From Ferrimonas sp048263965 (lineage in GTDB: Bacteria > Pseudomonadota > Gammaproteobacteria > Enterobacterales > Shewanellaceae): DNA of 64,000 nucleotides. Both the position numbers and the translations under genes were made by a program. How positions within the stretch are numbered: position 1 is the first letter of the stretch; the number at the start of each line of letters is the position of its first letter. Of this stretch, positions 1 through 7,702 are shown piece by piece. The DNA is taken from contig NZ_JBLXDO010000002.1 of assembly GCF_048263965.1 (NCBI RefSeq), positions 62,001 to 126,000 on the forward strand, given 5' to 3'. Under the pieces are notes generated by a model that was not told where the DNA came from, did not search any database, and saw only the letters and a program-made list of their open reading frames with translations.

Positions 1-1724
1 TTGAGATCAAAGTTGTCACCCAACTCCTTCTCGGCATAGGCGCGCAATTCCAGAATCTTCAACTGGCCCACCTTATAGGAGAGCGCCTGGCCAGGAATCG
101 CCATGTAACGCTCTACCTCGGCGATGACATCAGTCTCCGCCAGAGGGCTGTTGTCCAGCATGTACTGAATCGCCTGCTCACGGCTCCAACCCTTGGCGTG
201 CAGGCCGGTGTCCACCACCAGCCTCATGGCACGCAGCATCTCATCGGAGAGCTTGCCGAAATACTGGTAAGGATCACTGAACAGCCCCATCTCGATACCC
301 AGGTACTCGGCATACAAAGCCCAGCCCTCTTCGAAGGCGGTGTAGCCGCCAAAGCGCTGGAACTCAGGAACTCCGTCCAACTCTTGCTTAATGGCAATCT
401 GGAAGTGGTGGCCCGGTGCCGCTTCATGAAGGGACAGGGTGGTCATCCCCCATTTGGGCTGAGCCTTGAGATTGAAGGTGTTGATGTAGAACACCCCGGG
501 ACGGCTACCATCTGGAGACGGCGCTTCGTAGGAGGCACCGGCAGCAGAACGTTCACGGAATGGCTCTACGGGCTTGACGATGTAATCCGCCTTGGGTGAC
601 ACATCGAAATAGCCGGGAAGCACCGCATCGATGCGACTCTTCAGCCCCATATAGCCATCCACCAGATCCTGCTTGCTGGCAAAGAAGAACTTGGGATCGC
701 TGCCCAGGTGTTCGAAGAAGGCTGCCAGGTCCCCCTCAAAACCCACCTGTTGGCGAACCCTATCCATCTCACTGAGGATGCGCGCCACCTCCTGAAGACC
801 CAGTTCATGGATCTGGTTTACCGGCATCTGGGTGGTGGTGTTCTCATTGGCGAGGAACTGATACCAGTCTTTTCCATTGGGTAGCCCCCACCAGCCATGG
901 GATCCACGGGAAGCGGGCAGATAGGTCTGGGTCAGATAGCCATCAAGTTTGGTCAGCGCCGGCATCAGCACCGTCATAATGGCCTCTTGATAGCGAGCCT
1001 TGAGCTTGGCCTTCTGTTCCTCATTCAGATCCGCTGGCAGCTGAGCCAATGGCTGGGCGAAAATGCTGTCGGCGGGATTCTCCACCAACTGCGCCTGAAC
1101 CTGGGGAATCATCCGCTCCACCAGGACCCGGGGCAGTACCACCTTGGATTCAATGCCCTGGTCCATACGCACTATGGCGCTGTCCACCCACTGGGCAAAG
1201 CCCTGCATTCGGCCAATGAAGTTATCGAAATCCTGCTCTGTCTCGAAGGGTTGGGCAGATTCGCCACTGCCCAGCTGAACCAAGGTAAACACCTTAGAGT
1301 AGAACTGGTTGAGTGGCAGCCAACGAGAGGGGTAGGTCTCGGCTTTCAACGCAGTCTGAACGTTGTAGCGGATCACTTCGAAGCCAATCTGGTTCTGTTC
1401 CGACAGCTGAGCGGTATCAATCTTGTTGAGATCGTCCAGCATCTTGCTGTTCATATCATGGCGAGCCTTGAGGTACTCCTCAGTCAGCTCATTACCAAAC
1501 AAGTGGTTATACTGGCTTCGACCGGCAAAGGTGGCACTGATGGGGTTGAGGGCCAACTGATCCTCAAAGTACTGGCCAACCAGCGCCAGGTATTGCTGTT
1601 CCATGCTCTGCTGAGCCTGTACCTGTGCCGCTTCGGTGTTCTGCTCCTTGGGCGTCTGGGCCGGTCCACAGGCTGCGGTGCCCAGCACCAGCGCCAGAGC
1701 CACAGCAAGTTTTGCCACTCTCAT
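1..1724 (-). CDS. DUF885 family zinc-peptidase-like lipoprotein (partial, runs off left edge)
   Basis: Reading the minus strand from the ATG at 1722-1724 gives about 574 codons with no stop before the window edge, so the C-terminus is missing. The N-terminus is a lipoprotein signal: a short basic start, a hydrophobic stretch, then a lipobox ending in Ala-Ala-Cys-Gly near residue 19. A purine-rich AAGGAG lies about 10 bases upstream of the ATG. The body matches the DUF885 family of large periplasmic or lipid-anchored proteins. It contains a HEAAPGHH motif typical of the family's putative zinc metallopeptidase site, followed by the usual FEEGWALYAE segment. Substrate is unknown; peptide hydrolysis is inferred from the family. 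The long plus-strand open frames over this region are antisense shadows. Confidence 0.85.
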   Translation of the reverse strand, partial: MRVAKLAVALALVLGTAACGPAQTPKEQNTEAAQVQAQQSMEQQYLALVGQYFEDQLALNPISATFAGRSQYNHLFGNELTEEYLKARHDMNSKMLDDLNKIDTAQLSEQNQIGFEVIRYNVQTALKAETYPSRWLPLNQFYSKVFTLVQLGSGESAQPFETEQDFDNFIGRMQGFAQWVDSAIVRMDQGIESKVVLPRVLVERMIPQVQAQLVENPADSIFAQPLAQLPADLNEEQKAKLKARYQEAIMTVLMPALTKLDGYLTQTYLPASRGSHGWWGLPNGKDWYQFLANENTTTQMPVNQIHELGLQEVARILSEMDRVRQQVGFEGDLAAFFEHLGSDPKFFFASKQDLVDGYMGLKSRIDAVLPGYFDVSPKADYIVKPVEPFRERSAAGASYEAPSPDGSRPGVFYINTFNLKAQPKWGMTTLSLHEAAPGHHFQIAIKQELDGVPEFQRFGGYTAFEEGWALYAEYLGIEMGLFSDPYQYFGKLSDEMLRAMRLVVDTGLHAKGWSREQAIQYMLDNSPLAETDVIAEVERYMAIPGQALSYKVGQLKILELRAYAEKELGDNFDL

Positions 1725-2035
1725 TCAGTACTCCTTGTTATTTTATTTTAGGGATTGTTGACCTTTGGTGGTGTTCTTTGGCCGAGGAGGACGACAACCA
1801 ATCAAGGCGTTCGATTGAAGGCATAGTGGCCCTACGTCAAAATCGAACAACACAGAGTGGTTGGCGTTATTCCGGCCCCGCAGGGCGCAACATGATCACC
1901 AGTCCATAGCTGTTAGATTGAGTTCAAAACGCCTTAGTTACACGATGGCTGAATGCCGGCGCAAATTAAATCAGCAAAGAATAACAAACCCTATAGAGAC
2001 AGTATGAAAAAAGCCCCGCAAGCGGGGCTTTTCAA
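1725..2035. other. intergenic region with a terminator at its right end
   Basis: About 310 bases between the start of the DUF885 gene and the end of the TonB2 operon. It must hold the DUF885 promoter, but no clear -35/-10 pair or operator could be picked out. Only the rho-independent terminator at 2009-2032 is clear. Confidence 0.5.
2009..2032 (-). terminator. rho-independent terminator of the TonB2 operon
   Basis: An 11-bp perfect stem (AAAAGCCCCGC / GCGGGGCTTTT) with a 2-base loop lies four bases beyond the stop of the TPR gene. Read on the minus strand it is followed by a T-rich tract. The A/T-flanked stem could also work in the other direction. Confidence 0.85.
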
Positions 2036-3289
2036 TTAGATGCGGACTTTCTTCCGCGCTGCGGTGTCCTTGATGTAAGAGAGCCAGCTCTTGGCAGCTT
2101 TGGCCGTCTTCTTATCTTTGGTTGCCGCTTCACAGGCTGCATAGGCCTGCTTATATTTGCCGTCGTAGAAGTAGGCCTGAGCCAGAACCATCTGCAGCTG
2201 ACCTTTGTTCGTCAGGCCATCGGCCTTCAGAGCATTCTTGCCAGCAGCCTGGGCCGCCTTGTACTCCTGGGCTTCCAGCAGCAGCGCTGCCTGCTTGGAG
2301 TAGTGCTTGGCTTTATTGCTCAGCTTGGCTGCTTCACCGTAATACTTGGCCGCCGTCTTCACCTCTTTAGCCTGGTGATAGGTGTTGGCCAGCATGGACA
2401 GGGAAGTTTCGTCCTTCTCTACAATGCCTTTATTCAGGTACATCTCCTGAATTTTGGCAGACTGGTACGGTACCTCATTCTGAGCATACAGCTGCGCCAG
2501 CATCTTGTAGTGAGAGGGCTTCTCCAGCAGGTCCTGACGGTAGGCTACGTCCATGGTGTAGAGGGCTTTCTTGTAGTCTTCGCTGAGCAGATACATCTGC
2601 GCCAGCTGGACCCACAATTTGCTCTCTTCAGGGAACAGCTCAACCATGGTTTCAACAACCTTGGCCGCCTTGGGGTACTGCTTGGACTCGTAGTAGGAGC
2701 CCATCTTCAGTACGTAGGCGTTCTTGTTGGGCTTGCTCTCCAGGGCGATAGCCTTGTCAGCCAGAGGGATCACCTTGTTGTACTGCTTCAGCTCATACTG
2801 AGCCTGGCCCATACGCAGGTAGACGTTTTTGTCTTCCTTACAGGTGAACGCCATCCACTTTTCGTAATCAGCCAGTGCCGGCTTGTACTGCTTCTCCTGC
2901 ATGCGCAGGTCAGCCAGCAGTCGCATCGCCTGGGAGTGGTCGGTGCCACCCAGTACGTCCGCGTCTACGGCCAGTTGCAGATACTTCAGAGCTTCGGAGG
3001 TTTTACCCTCGATGCCGGCGTAGATGTTACCGATAAAGCGGTTAACGTAAGCCTTGTCGAAAGCCTGCTTGGGATTGATCTCAAGCATGACTCGCAGGGC
3101 TTCATCCATCTGATCGGTCGAGTAGAACTCGAACGCTCGCTGAACCTTCTTACCCACCCGCTCGGACATCACCTTAGTCTGGCGTTTGTCGATTGGGCAC
3201 TTCTCTTCCGCGGCCTGGGCCTGGGGCAGGGCTGCTACGCCCAGAGCCGCCACAACCAGAGCAGGCAGCAATTTGCTTTTCATGCGCAT
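2036..3289 (-). CDS. periplasmic TPR-repeat protein of the TonB2 operon
   Basis: 417 residues with a clear Sec signal peptide (basic start, Leu/Ala-rich core, cleavage near residue 26 after AQA). The mature part is a string of helical tetratricopeptide-like repeats, for example around residues 70-110, 140-175, 225-260 and 330-370. It is last in the DUF3450-ttpC-exbB-exbD-tonB cluster, with a 12-base gap after tonB, and the shared terminator follows it. In Vibrio and Shewanella, TonB2 clusters carry a TPR protein at this place, thought to assist energy transduction at the periplasmic face. That role here is by context. A second Met at residue 3 is an alternative start. Confidence 0.85.
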   Translation of the reverse strand: MRMKSKLLPALVVAALGVAALPQAQAAEEKCPIDKRQTKVMSERVGKKVQRAFEFYSTDQMDEALRVMLEINPKQAFDKAYVNRFIGNIYAGIEGKTSEALKYLQLAVDADVLGGTDHSQAMRLLADLRMQEKQYKPALADYEKWMAFTCKEDKNVYLRMGQAQYELKQYNKVIPLADKAIALESKPNKNAYVLKMGSYYESKQYPKAAKVVETMVELFPEESKLWVQLAQMYLLSEDYKKALYTMDVAYRQDLLEKPSHYKMLAQLYAQNEVPYQSAKIQEMYLNKGIVEKDETSLSMLANTYHQAKEVKTAAKYYGEAAKLSNKAKHYSKQAALLLEAQEYKAAQAAGKNALKADGLTNKGQLQMVLAQAYFYDGKYKQAYAACEAATKDKKTAKAAKSWLSYIKDTAARKKVRI

Positions 3290-3301
3290 GATACCTCCCC
3301 T

Positions 3302-3922
3302 TTAGCCTTGGTCTTTGTTGAGTTTGAAGTCCAGACGAACGGTGATGCCAGGCTGTTTAACCGGCTTGCCATCAACGATCTTGGGCTTGTACTTCCACTT
3401 ACGCAGTGCGCGCTTCGCTTCTTTGTCAAACAGGCGCTTAGGCTCCGCTTCGATGACAGTGATGTCTTCCGGCTGACCCAGTTCGTTGATGGTGAACTTC
3501 ATCACCACGTACCCTTCTTTGCCCTCACGGAGAGCCTTCATGGGCCACTTGGGTTCCATCCGAACAATGGGGGTCGCGTCACCGTCGCGCATCATTGCGC
3601 CGCCGACATCACCCATACCGGAGTTGACACCACCGATATCCACGCTGGGCACATTGATGGATACAGCGTCGGAAACCTCATTGGTTTCAGGCTGCAGATC
3701 AATAGGCTCTGGCGGCTTCTCTGGCGGCTTCGGCGGCTTGGGCTTAGGACGGTCACGATTCTGTGCCTTCGCGTCCTGGCGATCCATCACGATCTCAATC
3801 GGCGGAAGATCAACGCTGTTGGCGGCGCGCTTGGCGCCACCGTCGATCAAAAACGCCATGAAAGAGAACAGAGCGAAGGTCACCGCTGCGCCAAGTACTA
3901 GGGCTAACAGTGATCTCAGCAT
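3302..3922 (-). CDS. tonB: TonB2-type energy transducer
   Basis: 206 residues. An uncleaved N-terminal membrane anchor (residues about 5-27) is followed by a short Pro/Lys-rich spacer (PKPKPPKPPEKPPEPI, about 60-75) and a C-terminal TonB domain (about 115-206). That domain holds the usual 'P-x-W-P-x-x-A-x-x-x-x-x-x-G-x-V' signature as PKWPMKALREGKEGYVV. The short proline spacer is typical of TonB2 rather than the long TonB1 linker. It should couple the ExbB/ExbD proton channel to outer-membrane receptors such as the one at 7703-10561. It sits between exbD (2-base gap) and the TPR gene in one operon. Confidence 0.93.
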   Translation of the reverse strand: MLRSLLALVLGAAVTFALFSFMAFLIDGGAKRAANSVDLPPIEIVMDRQDAKAQNRDRPKPKPPKPPEKPPEPIDLQPETNEVSDAVSINVPSVDIGGVNSGMGDVGGAMMRDGDATPIVRMEPKWPMKALREGKEGYVVMKFTINELGQPEDITVIEAEPKRLFDKEAKRALRKWKYKPKIVDGKPVKQPGITVRLDFKLNKDQG

Positions 3923-3924
3923 AA

Positions 3925-4329
3925 TTACTCTTCCTTCGCTGCTACGGAGATGGTGTTGATACCGGCAGCTTTCACCTGGTCCATCACCTTAACTACGATG
4001 CCATGCTTGGCTTCTTTGTCCGCCTGGATCATCACAGAGGCTTCAGGGGATTCAGCCAGCATACGTTCAACGTTAGCACGTACACGCTGGATATCCACTT
4101 CACGCTTCTCCATGTATACGATGCCGGACTCGTTGATGGCGATAAAGATGTTAGCCGAAGGCTTCTTGCTCGCCTGTTGTGCCTTAGGACGGTTCACATC
4201 GATACCGGACTCCTTCACGAACGAGGTCGTTACGATAAAGAAGATCAGCATGATGAAAACGATGTCCAGCATCGGAGTCATATCGACTTCCGCACCCTCT
4301 GCTGGGGTTGCATGCTTTTTGCGTGCCAT
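3925..4329 (-). CDS. exbD: ExbD/TolR family proton-channel subunit
   Basis: 134 residues with a single N-terminal membrane helix (about 18-40). The helix carries the essential Asp of ExbD in the segment VDMTPMLDIVFIMLIFF. A periplasmic domain rich in I/V strands follows. ExbD with ExbB forms the inner-membrane motor that uses proton flow to energise TonB. It lies 10 bases after exbB and 2 bases before tonB, so it is surely co-transcribed with them. The length is normal for the family. Confidence 0.94.
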   Translation of the reverse strand: MARKKHATPAEGAEVDMTPMLDIVFIMLIFFIVTTSFVKESGIDVNRPKAQQASKKPSANIFIAINESGIVYMEKREVDIQRVRANVERMLAESPEASVMIQADKEAKHGIVVKVMDQVKAAGINTISVAAKEE

Positions 4330-4339
4330 AATTCTCTCT

Positions 4340-4870
4340 CTAGTGGTGCGACAGACTATCCTGGAGTTTCTCAGCAGACACCTTCAGGGACGCATTCAGA
4401 CGGGTGCTGAAAAATACGCCGGAGAGGGCTGCCACCATGCCGGACATGGTCGGGATAGTTGCCATTGAGATACCACCTGCCATCAGACGGGGGTTACCAG
4501 TACCCTGTACTGCCATCACTTCGAATACTGCAATCATACCGGTTACGGTACCCAGCAGGCCCAACATGGGGCAGATGGCGACCAGAGCGTTGATAACACC
4601 CATACGGGCAGTCAACTGTTCCTTGGCCTGGGAAAGCCATGCTTCACGGATGCGGTGGGCATGCCAGGAGGTTTTGTCCTCGCGGGCCAGCCAGTTCTCT
4701 ACTACCTTCTTGCGCACCTTGGGGAACACAAAGCTCAGGTAGAAGTAACGCTCCAGCATCATGGCCCACATCAGGAACAGGGCACCTGCTACAAGCCAGA
4801 GAACGTCACCGCCGGTTGCCATGAAGTCCCTGACAGACTCCCAGAGCTCTATCAGGTAAAGCATAATCAC
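4340..4870 (-). CDS. exbB: ExbB/TolQ/MotA family proton-channel subunit
   Basis: 176 residues, a compact ExbB2-type protein. It has a first membrane helix at about 17-40, then a cytoplasmic stretch. Two more helices follow (about 95-120 and 135-158), with the conserved LGLLGTVTGMI and GISMATIPTMSGMVAALSGVFFSTRLN motifs of the MotA/TolQ/ExbB proton-channel domain. Its start overlaps the end of ttpC by four bases (ATGA type), which points to translational coupling. It partners with ExbD and TonB encoded directly downstream. Confidence 0.94.
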   Translation of the reverse strand: MIMLYLIELWESVRDFMATGGDVLWLVAGALFLMWAMMLERYFYLSFVFPKVRKKVVENWLAREDKTSWHAHRIREAWLSQAKEQLTARMGVINALVAICPMLGLLGTVTGMIAVFEVMAVQGTGNPRLMAGGISMATIPTMSGMVAALSGVFFSTRLNASLKVSAEKLQDSLSHH

Positions 4871-6228
4871 TTGCTCCTTGTTTCAGCGTGAGCAGCCACG
4901 ATTCCAGCACTTTGCTCTTCGAGCACGTCCACTACGGCGCGGGCACGGCCAGCAACCAGAGCGTGAACCAGAATCAGGGGCAGAGCAGCGATCAGACCCA
5001 ATACAGTTGTTACCAGAGCCATGGAGATACCACCGGCCATGATCTTCGGATCACCAGTACCGAACAGGGTGATGTTCTCGAAGGTCTTAATCATACCGGT
5101 TACGGTACCCAGCAGACCCAGCATAGGTGCGATAGCGGCCAGTACCTTAATCAGAGGTACGCCACGCTCGATGCTTGGGGTTTCTTTCAGAATCGCTTCG
5201 TCGATCTTCAGTTCCAGAGTCTCAACGTCAACGTCTTTGTTCTCCTGGTACACCTTCAGGATGCGGCCCAGAGGGTTGTTGCCAGGGTTGTCAACGTTCT
5301 TAATCTGAGAGCGGATCTTGGCGGAAGCCGCGGTCAGGGTCATTACCTTCCACAGAGCAATCAGCAGACCGAAGCCCAGCAGGCCGGCGATGATGTAGCC
5401 TACGGTGCCACCCTGATGGAACTTCTCTTCCAGAGAAGCTTTCTGGGTGTATACCTGCAGCAGCGCGCCCTTGGAGGGGTCAACGAAGGTTGCGGTGGTT
5501 TCACCGGCGCCAGCACCCAGGAACTTCTTAACGGAAGCCACTTTGTAACCCTCAGGCTGCTTGGGCAGCTCCAGGATGGTGCCAGTTTCGGCGTTGTAGC
5601 TCAGGTACTCGCCGTTGGCCAGCAGAGTAAAGGGACCAACACGGGTTACGCTCTGGTCGGCTACGTTACCGTTGGAGTCGGTTACAGGAGCGGTGAACTT
5701 AACAACCTTGCCAGATTCGGTCATTTCGGTCTGCAGGGAGATCCACAGCTCTTCCAGTTCCTTGATGGTCGGCAGCTCTTTGGCTTGAGCCAGCTTGAAC
5801 ATCAGGTCTTCACGACCAGGGTACTGAGCGCTGATCAGAGACGCGTCGATCAGGCCGGCGGTGTCGTTGGACACCTGACGTACCACACCGAACATCTCAC
5901 CCAGGTCACCTTTGGCGGTTTCCAGGTCTTTGTTCAGCTGGTTGATGGTCTGGTCGTTATCGGAGAAGCGACGAACCAGGTCTTCACCGCGCTGCTTTTC
6001 AGCAGCCAGGGTGGCCTTGGCCTTCTTCAGCAGAGCAGCCTTGTCGGCACGCTCTGCATTGAACTCAGCTTCACGCTTCTTGTTCAGTTTGGCTTCAGAT
6101 TGACGCTCGGTCTTCACCTGGTTCAGCAGCTGATCCAGAGAAACGGCTTTAGGCGCCTCGGAGGCCAGGGCTGCACCGCTGAAAGACAGGGCAGCGGCTA
6201 CCATGGCGGTAGAGATCAACTTTTTCAT
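4867..6228 (-). CDS. ttpC: TtpC: periplasmic-plus-membrane MotA/TolQ/ExbB protein of the TonB2 system
   Basis: 453 residues. A Sec signal peptide ends near residue 23. A long coiled-coil-rich periplasmic domain follows (about 25-260, many Lys/Glu/Ala heptads). Three membrane helices at the C-terminus carry the MotA/TolQ/ExbB motif (MLGLLGTVTGMIKTFENITLFG, about 370-390). TtpC is the extra component that distinguishes vibrio-like TonB2 systems and is needed for them to energise iron-complex uptake. The order DUF3450-ttpC-exbB-exbD-tonB-TPR is the usual cluster. It touches DUF3450 upstream and overlaps exbB downstream. Confidence 0.88.
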   Translation of the reverse strand: MKKLISTAMVAAALSFSGAALASEAPKAVSLDQLLNQVKTERQSEAKLNKKREAEFNAERADKAALLKKAKATLAAEKQRGEDLVRRFSDNDQTINQLNKDLETAKGDLGEMFGVVRQVSNDTAGLIDASLISAQYPGREDLMFKLAQAKELPTIKELEELWISLQTEMTESGKVVKFTAPVTDSNGNVADQSVTRVGPFTLLANGEYLSYNAETGTILELPKQPEGYKVASVKKFLGAGAGETTATFVDPSKGALLQVYTQKASLEEKFHQGGTVGYIIAGLLGFGLLIALWKVMTLTAASAKIRSQIKNVDNPGNNPLGRILKVYQENKDVDVETLELKIDEAILKETPSIERGVPLIKVLAAIAPMLGLLGTVTGMIKTFENITLFGTGDPKIMAGGISMALVTTVLGLIAALPLILVHALVAGRARAVVDVLEEQSAGIVAAHAETRSK

Positions 6229-7004
6229 TACTCAGCTCCCTCCGCGGTCTGAACAGGCAGTTTCAACAGGTCTGGGGCGGCCTGCTTACGGGCCATCTTG
6301 ATGGCGTTCGCCACACTGCGCATGTTGTCGTCAGGCAGGGCCTTCCAAGTGCGGGCGCTGTTGTCCCATACCCAACCGTTCTTCTGATCCAGAGACTGAG
6401 CCAGGAATACCACGCGGCCCAGGTGGAAGAAGTCTACGGTCAGTTCTTTGCCGTCGATGTTCAGCTTACCTTCGTAGGCAGCCATCTTGTTACCGTACTC
6501 GTTCTCGATCTGGTAGGCATCCAGAACCAGACGGTACTTCTCTGCGGTGGATACGTTGGAGTCACCCATCACCTCTTTCAGGCGGGCAACGCGGCTGCGA
6601 CGCTCGTCGATGGAGAAAGGCACGTCCAGTTCGATGAACTGCTCCATGGTATCGATCATCTTGAAGGTCAGAGGGATGATGCCCTGCTTGGTCTTCTCGA
6701 TGCCACCGATCTGCTCTTGCAGGGAAGCGATGTTGGCTTCCTGGTCTGCAACCAGACCTGCGTAGTAGTCGTTGTAGGACTTCAGGGTCTCATACTCGTC
6801 AACCACCAGACGGTAGTCGTACAGCATGTCTTGAGCCTGGTCATACAGCTTATTGATCTTCTTTTGAGACTTTACGGCGTCTTTCTGAATCTGTTCGTCG
6901 GCTTTCTGAATGCCGGCCAGATCAGCGGCGGACGCAACGCCGGTACCTGCCATTGCCACAGCAAAGGCAGTTGCTAGTGCGGTTCTTTTACTAATCACGG
7001 ACAT
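6228..7004 (-). CDS. DUF3450 periplasmic coiled-coil protein, first gene of the TonB2 operon
   Basis: 258 residues from the ATG at 7002-7004, chosen because a signal peptide begins there (MSVISKRTALATAF..., cleavage near residue 26 after ASA) and a GGGAAC ribosome site precedes it. An upstream in-frame Met would spoil the signal. The mature part is mostly alpha-helical coiled coil (about 30-130) and matches DUF3450. Genes of this family head TonB2 clusters in Shewanella and Vibrio relatives; the exact role is not known. Its stop meets the start of ttpC. Confidence 0.85.
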   Translation of the reverse strand: MSVISKRTALATAFAVAMAGTGVASAADLAGIQKADEQIQKDAVKSQKKINKLYDQAQDMLYDYRLVVDEYETLKSYNDYYAGLVADQEANIASLQEQIGGIEKTKQGIIPLTFKMIDTMEQFIELDVPFSIDERRSRVARLKEVMGDSNVSTAEKYRLVLDAYQIENEYGNKMAAYEGKLNIDGKELTVDFFHLGRVVFLAQSLDQKNGWVWDNSARTWKALPDDNMRSVANAIKMARKQAAPDLLKLPVQTAEGAE

Positions 7005-7658
7005 AGTTCCCAACCAGTCTTGTTGTGAGTTTGCGGCTCCGGCGACATTATTATGGTGTGTACACCTATGCATTTTGTCGGAGCCAGTCCTACATTATTG
7101 GTCTATTTGTTATATATCCCTTGCTCTCTTTCCCTTTGCGAAGGTGAGCGCCCCCGCATCTTTCCACAGTTTGCCAAGGTGTGTCAACCGTGTTACCAAT
7201 TGCTTCAGAGGGCAAAGAATGGATAAATCCGGGCGACGGGGTAAATTTTATTCAAACAGTGCTTTTTTCTGTATTTTCTTCATGTTTATTCACAGTATCG
7301 ACCAGTATCTAACTCCACGCACAGACCAAAGGCGAGCTCAAGATTGCCATATCTTATAACCCAATAGTCATTTCAACTGGAAACATCCCCTTAACACAGC
7401 ATCAGTCACCCACAGATCGACTTGCGGAAAAACCACAAGCTTTGCAGCGGAAATTGGAAACCAGAGCTTCCACTGTCTATTCAAGATGATTTTTCGAAAG
7501 GGAATAACAAGGCGGGTAGAAGCGACTGATTATGCAAATGGGTTGGCGTCGATAAAGACTCAGAAACTGAAGATGTTTCACCCGGGGTTGCGGGGCATGT
7601 GATACTGACCGGCAAAGCGCTGTGACGGAAAGGATCGCCTTAACAACAGGCATAAAAA
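7005..7658. other. long intergenic region upstream of the TonB2 operon
   Basis: About 650 bases between the DUF3450 start and the terminator of the TonB receptor gene. It should contain the promoter of the TonB2 operon. I looked for a Fur-type 19-bp palindrome and did not see a convincing one. No protein-coding stretch with a good ribosome site was found. Confidence 0.4.
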
Positions 7659-7683
7659 ATGCCGGCAGCGACGCTGCCGGCAT
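7659..7683 (-). terminator. rho-independent terminator of the TonB receptor gene
   Basis: An 11-bp perfect stem (ATGCCGGCAGC / GCTGCCGGCAT) with a 3-base loop, followed on the minus strand by a run of six T. It lies about 20 bases after the receptor stop codon. Confidence 0.9.
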
Positions 7684-7702
7684 TGATATGGTGCAAACTG
7701 CT

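Noticed and set aside
2303..3901. 532-codon plus-strand open frame over the TPR and tonB genes
   Set aside because: Antisense to two well-recognised genes; low-complexity, no ribosome site, no family resemblance.
4888..6252. 454-codon plus-strand open frame
   Set aside because: Antisense to ttpC, with Gln/Gly/Val composition typical of shadow frames.
7005..7658. Fur box in front of the TonB2 operon
   Set aside because: Looked for the GATAATGATTATCATTATC-type palindrome; no convincing match.
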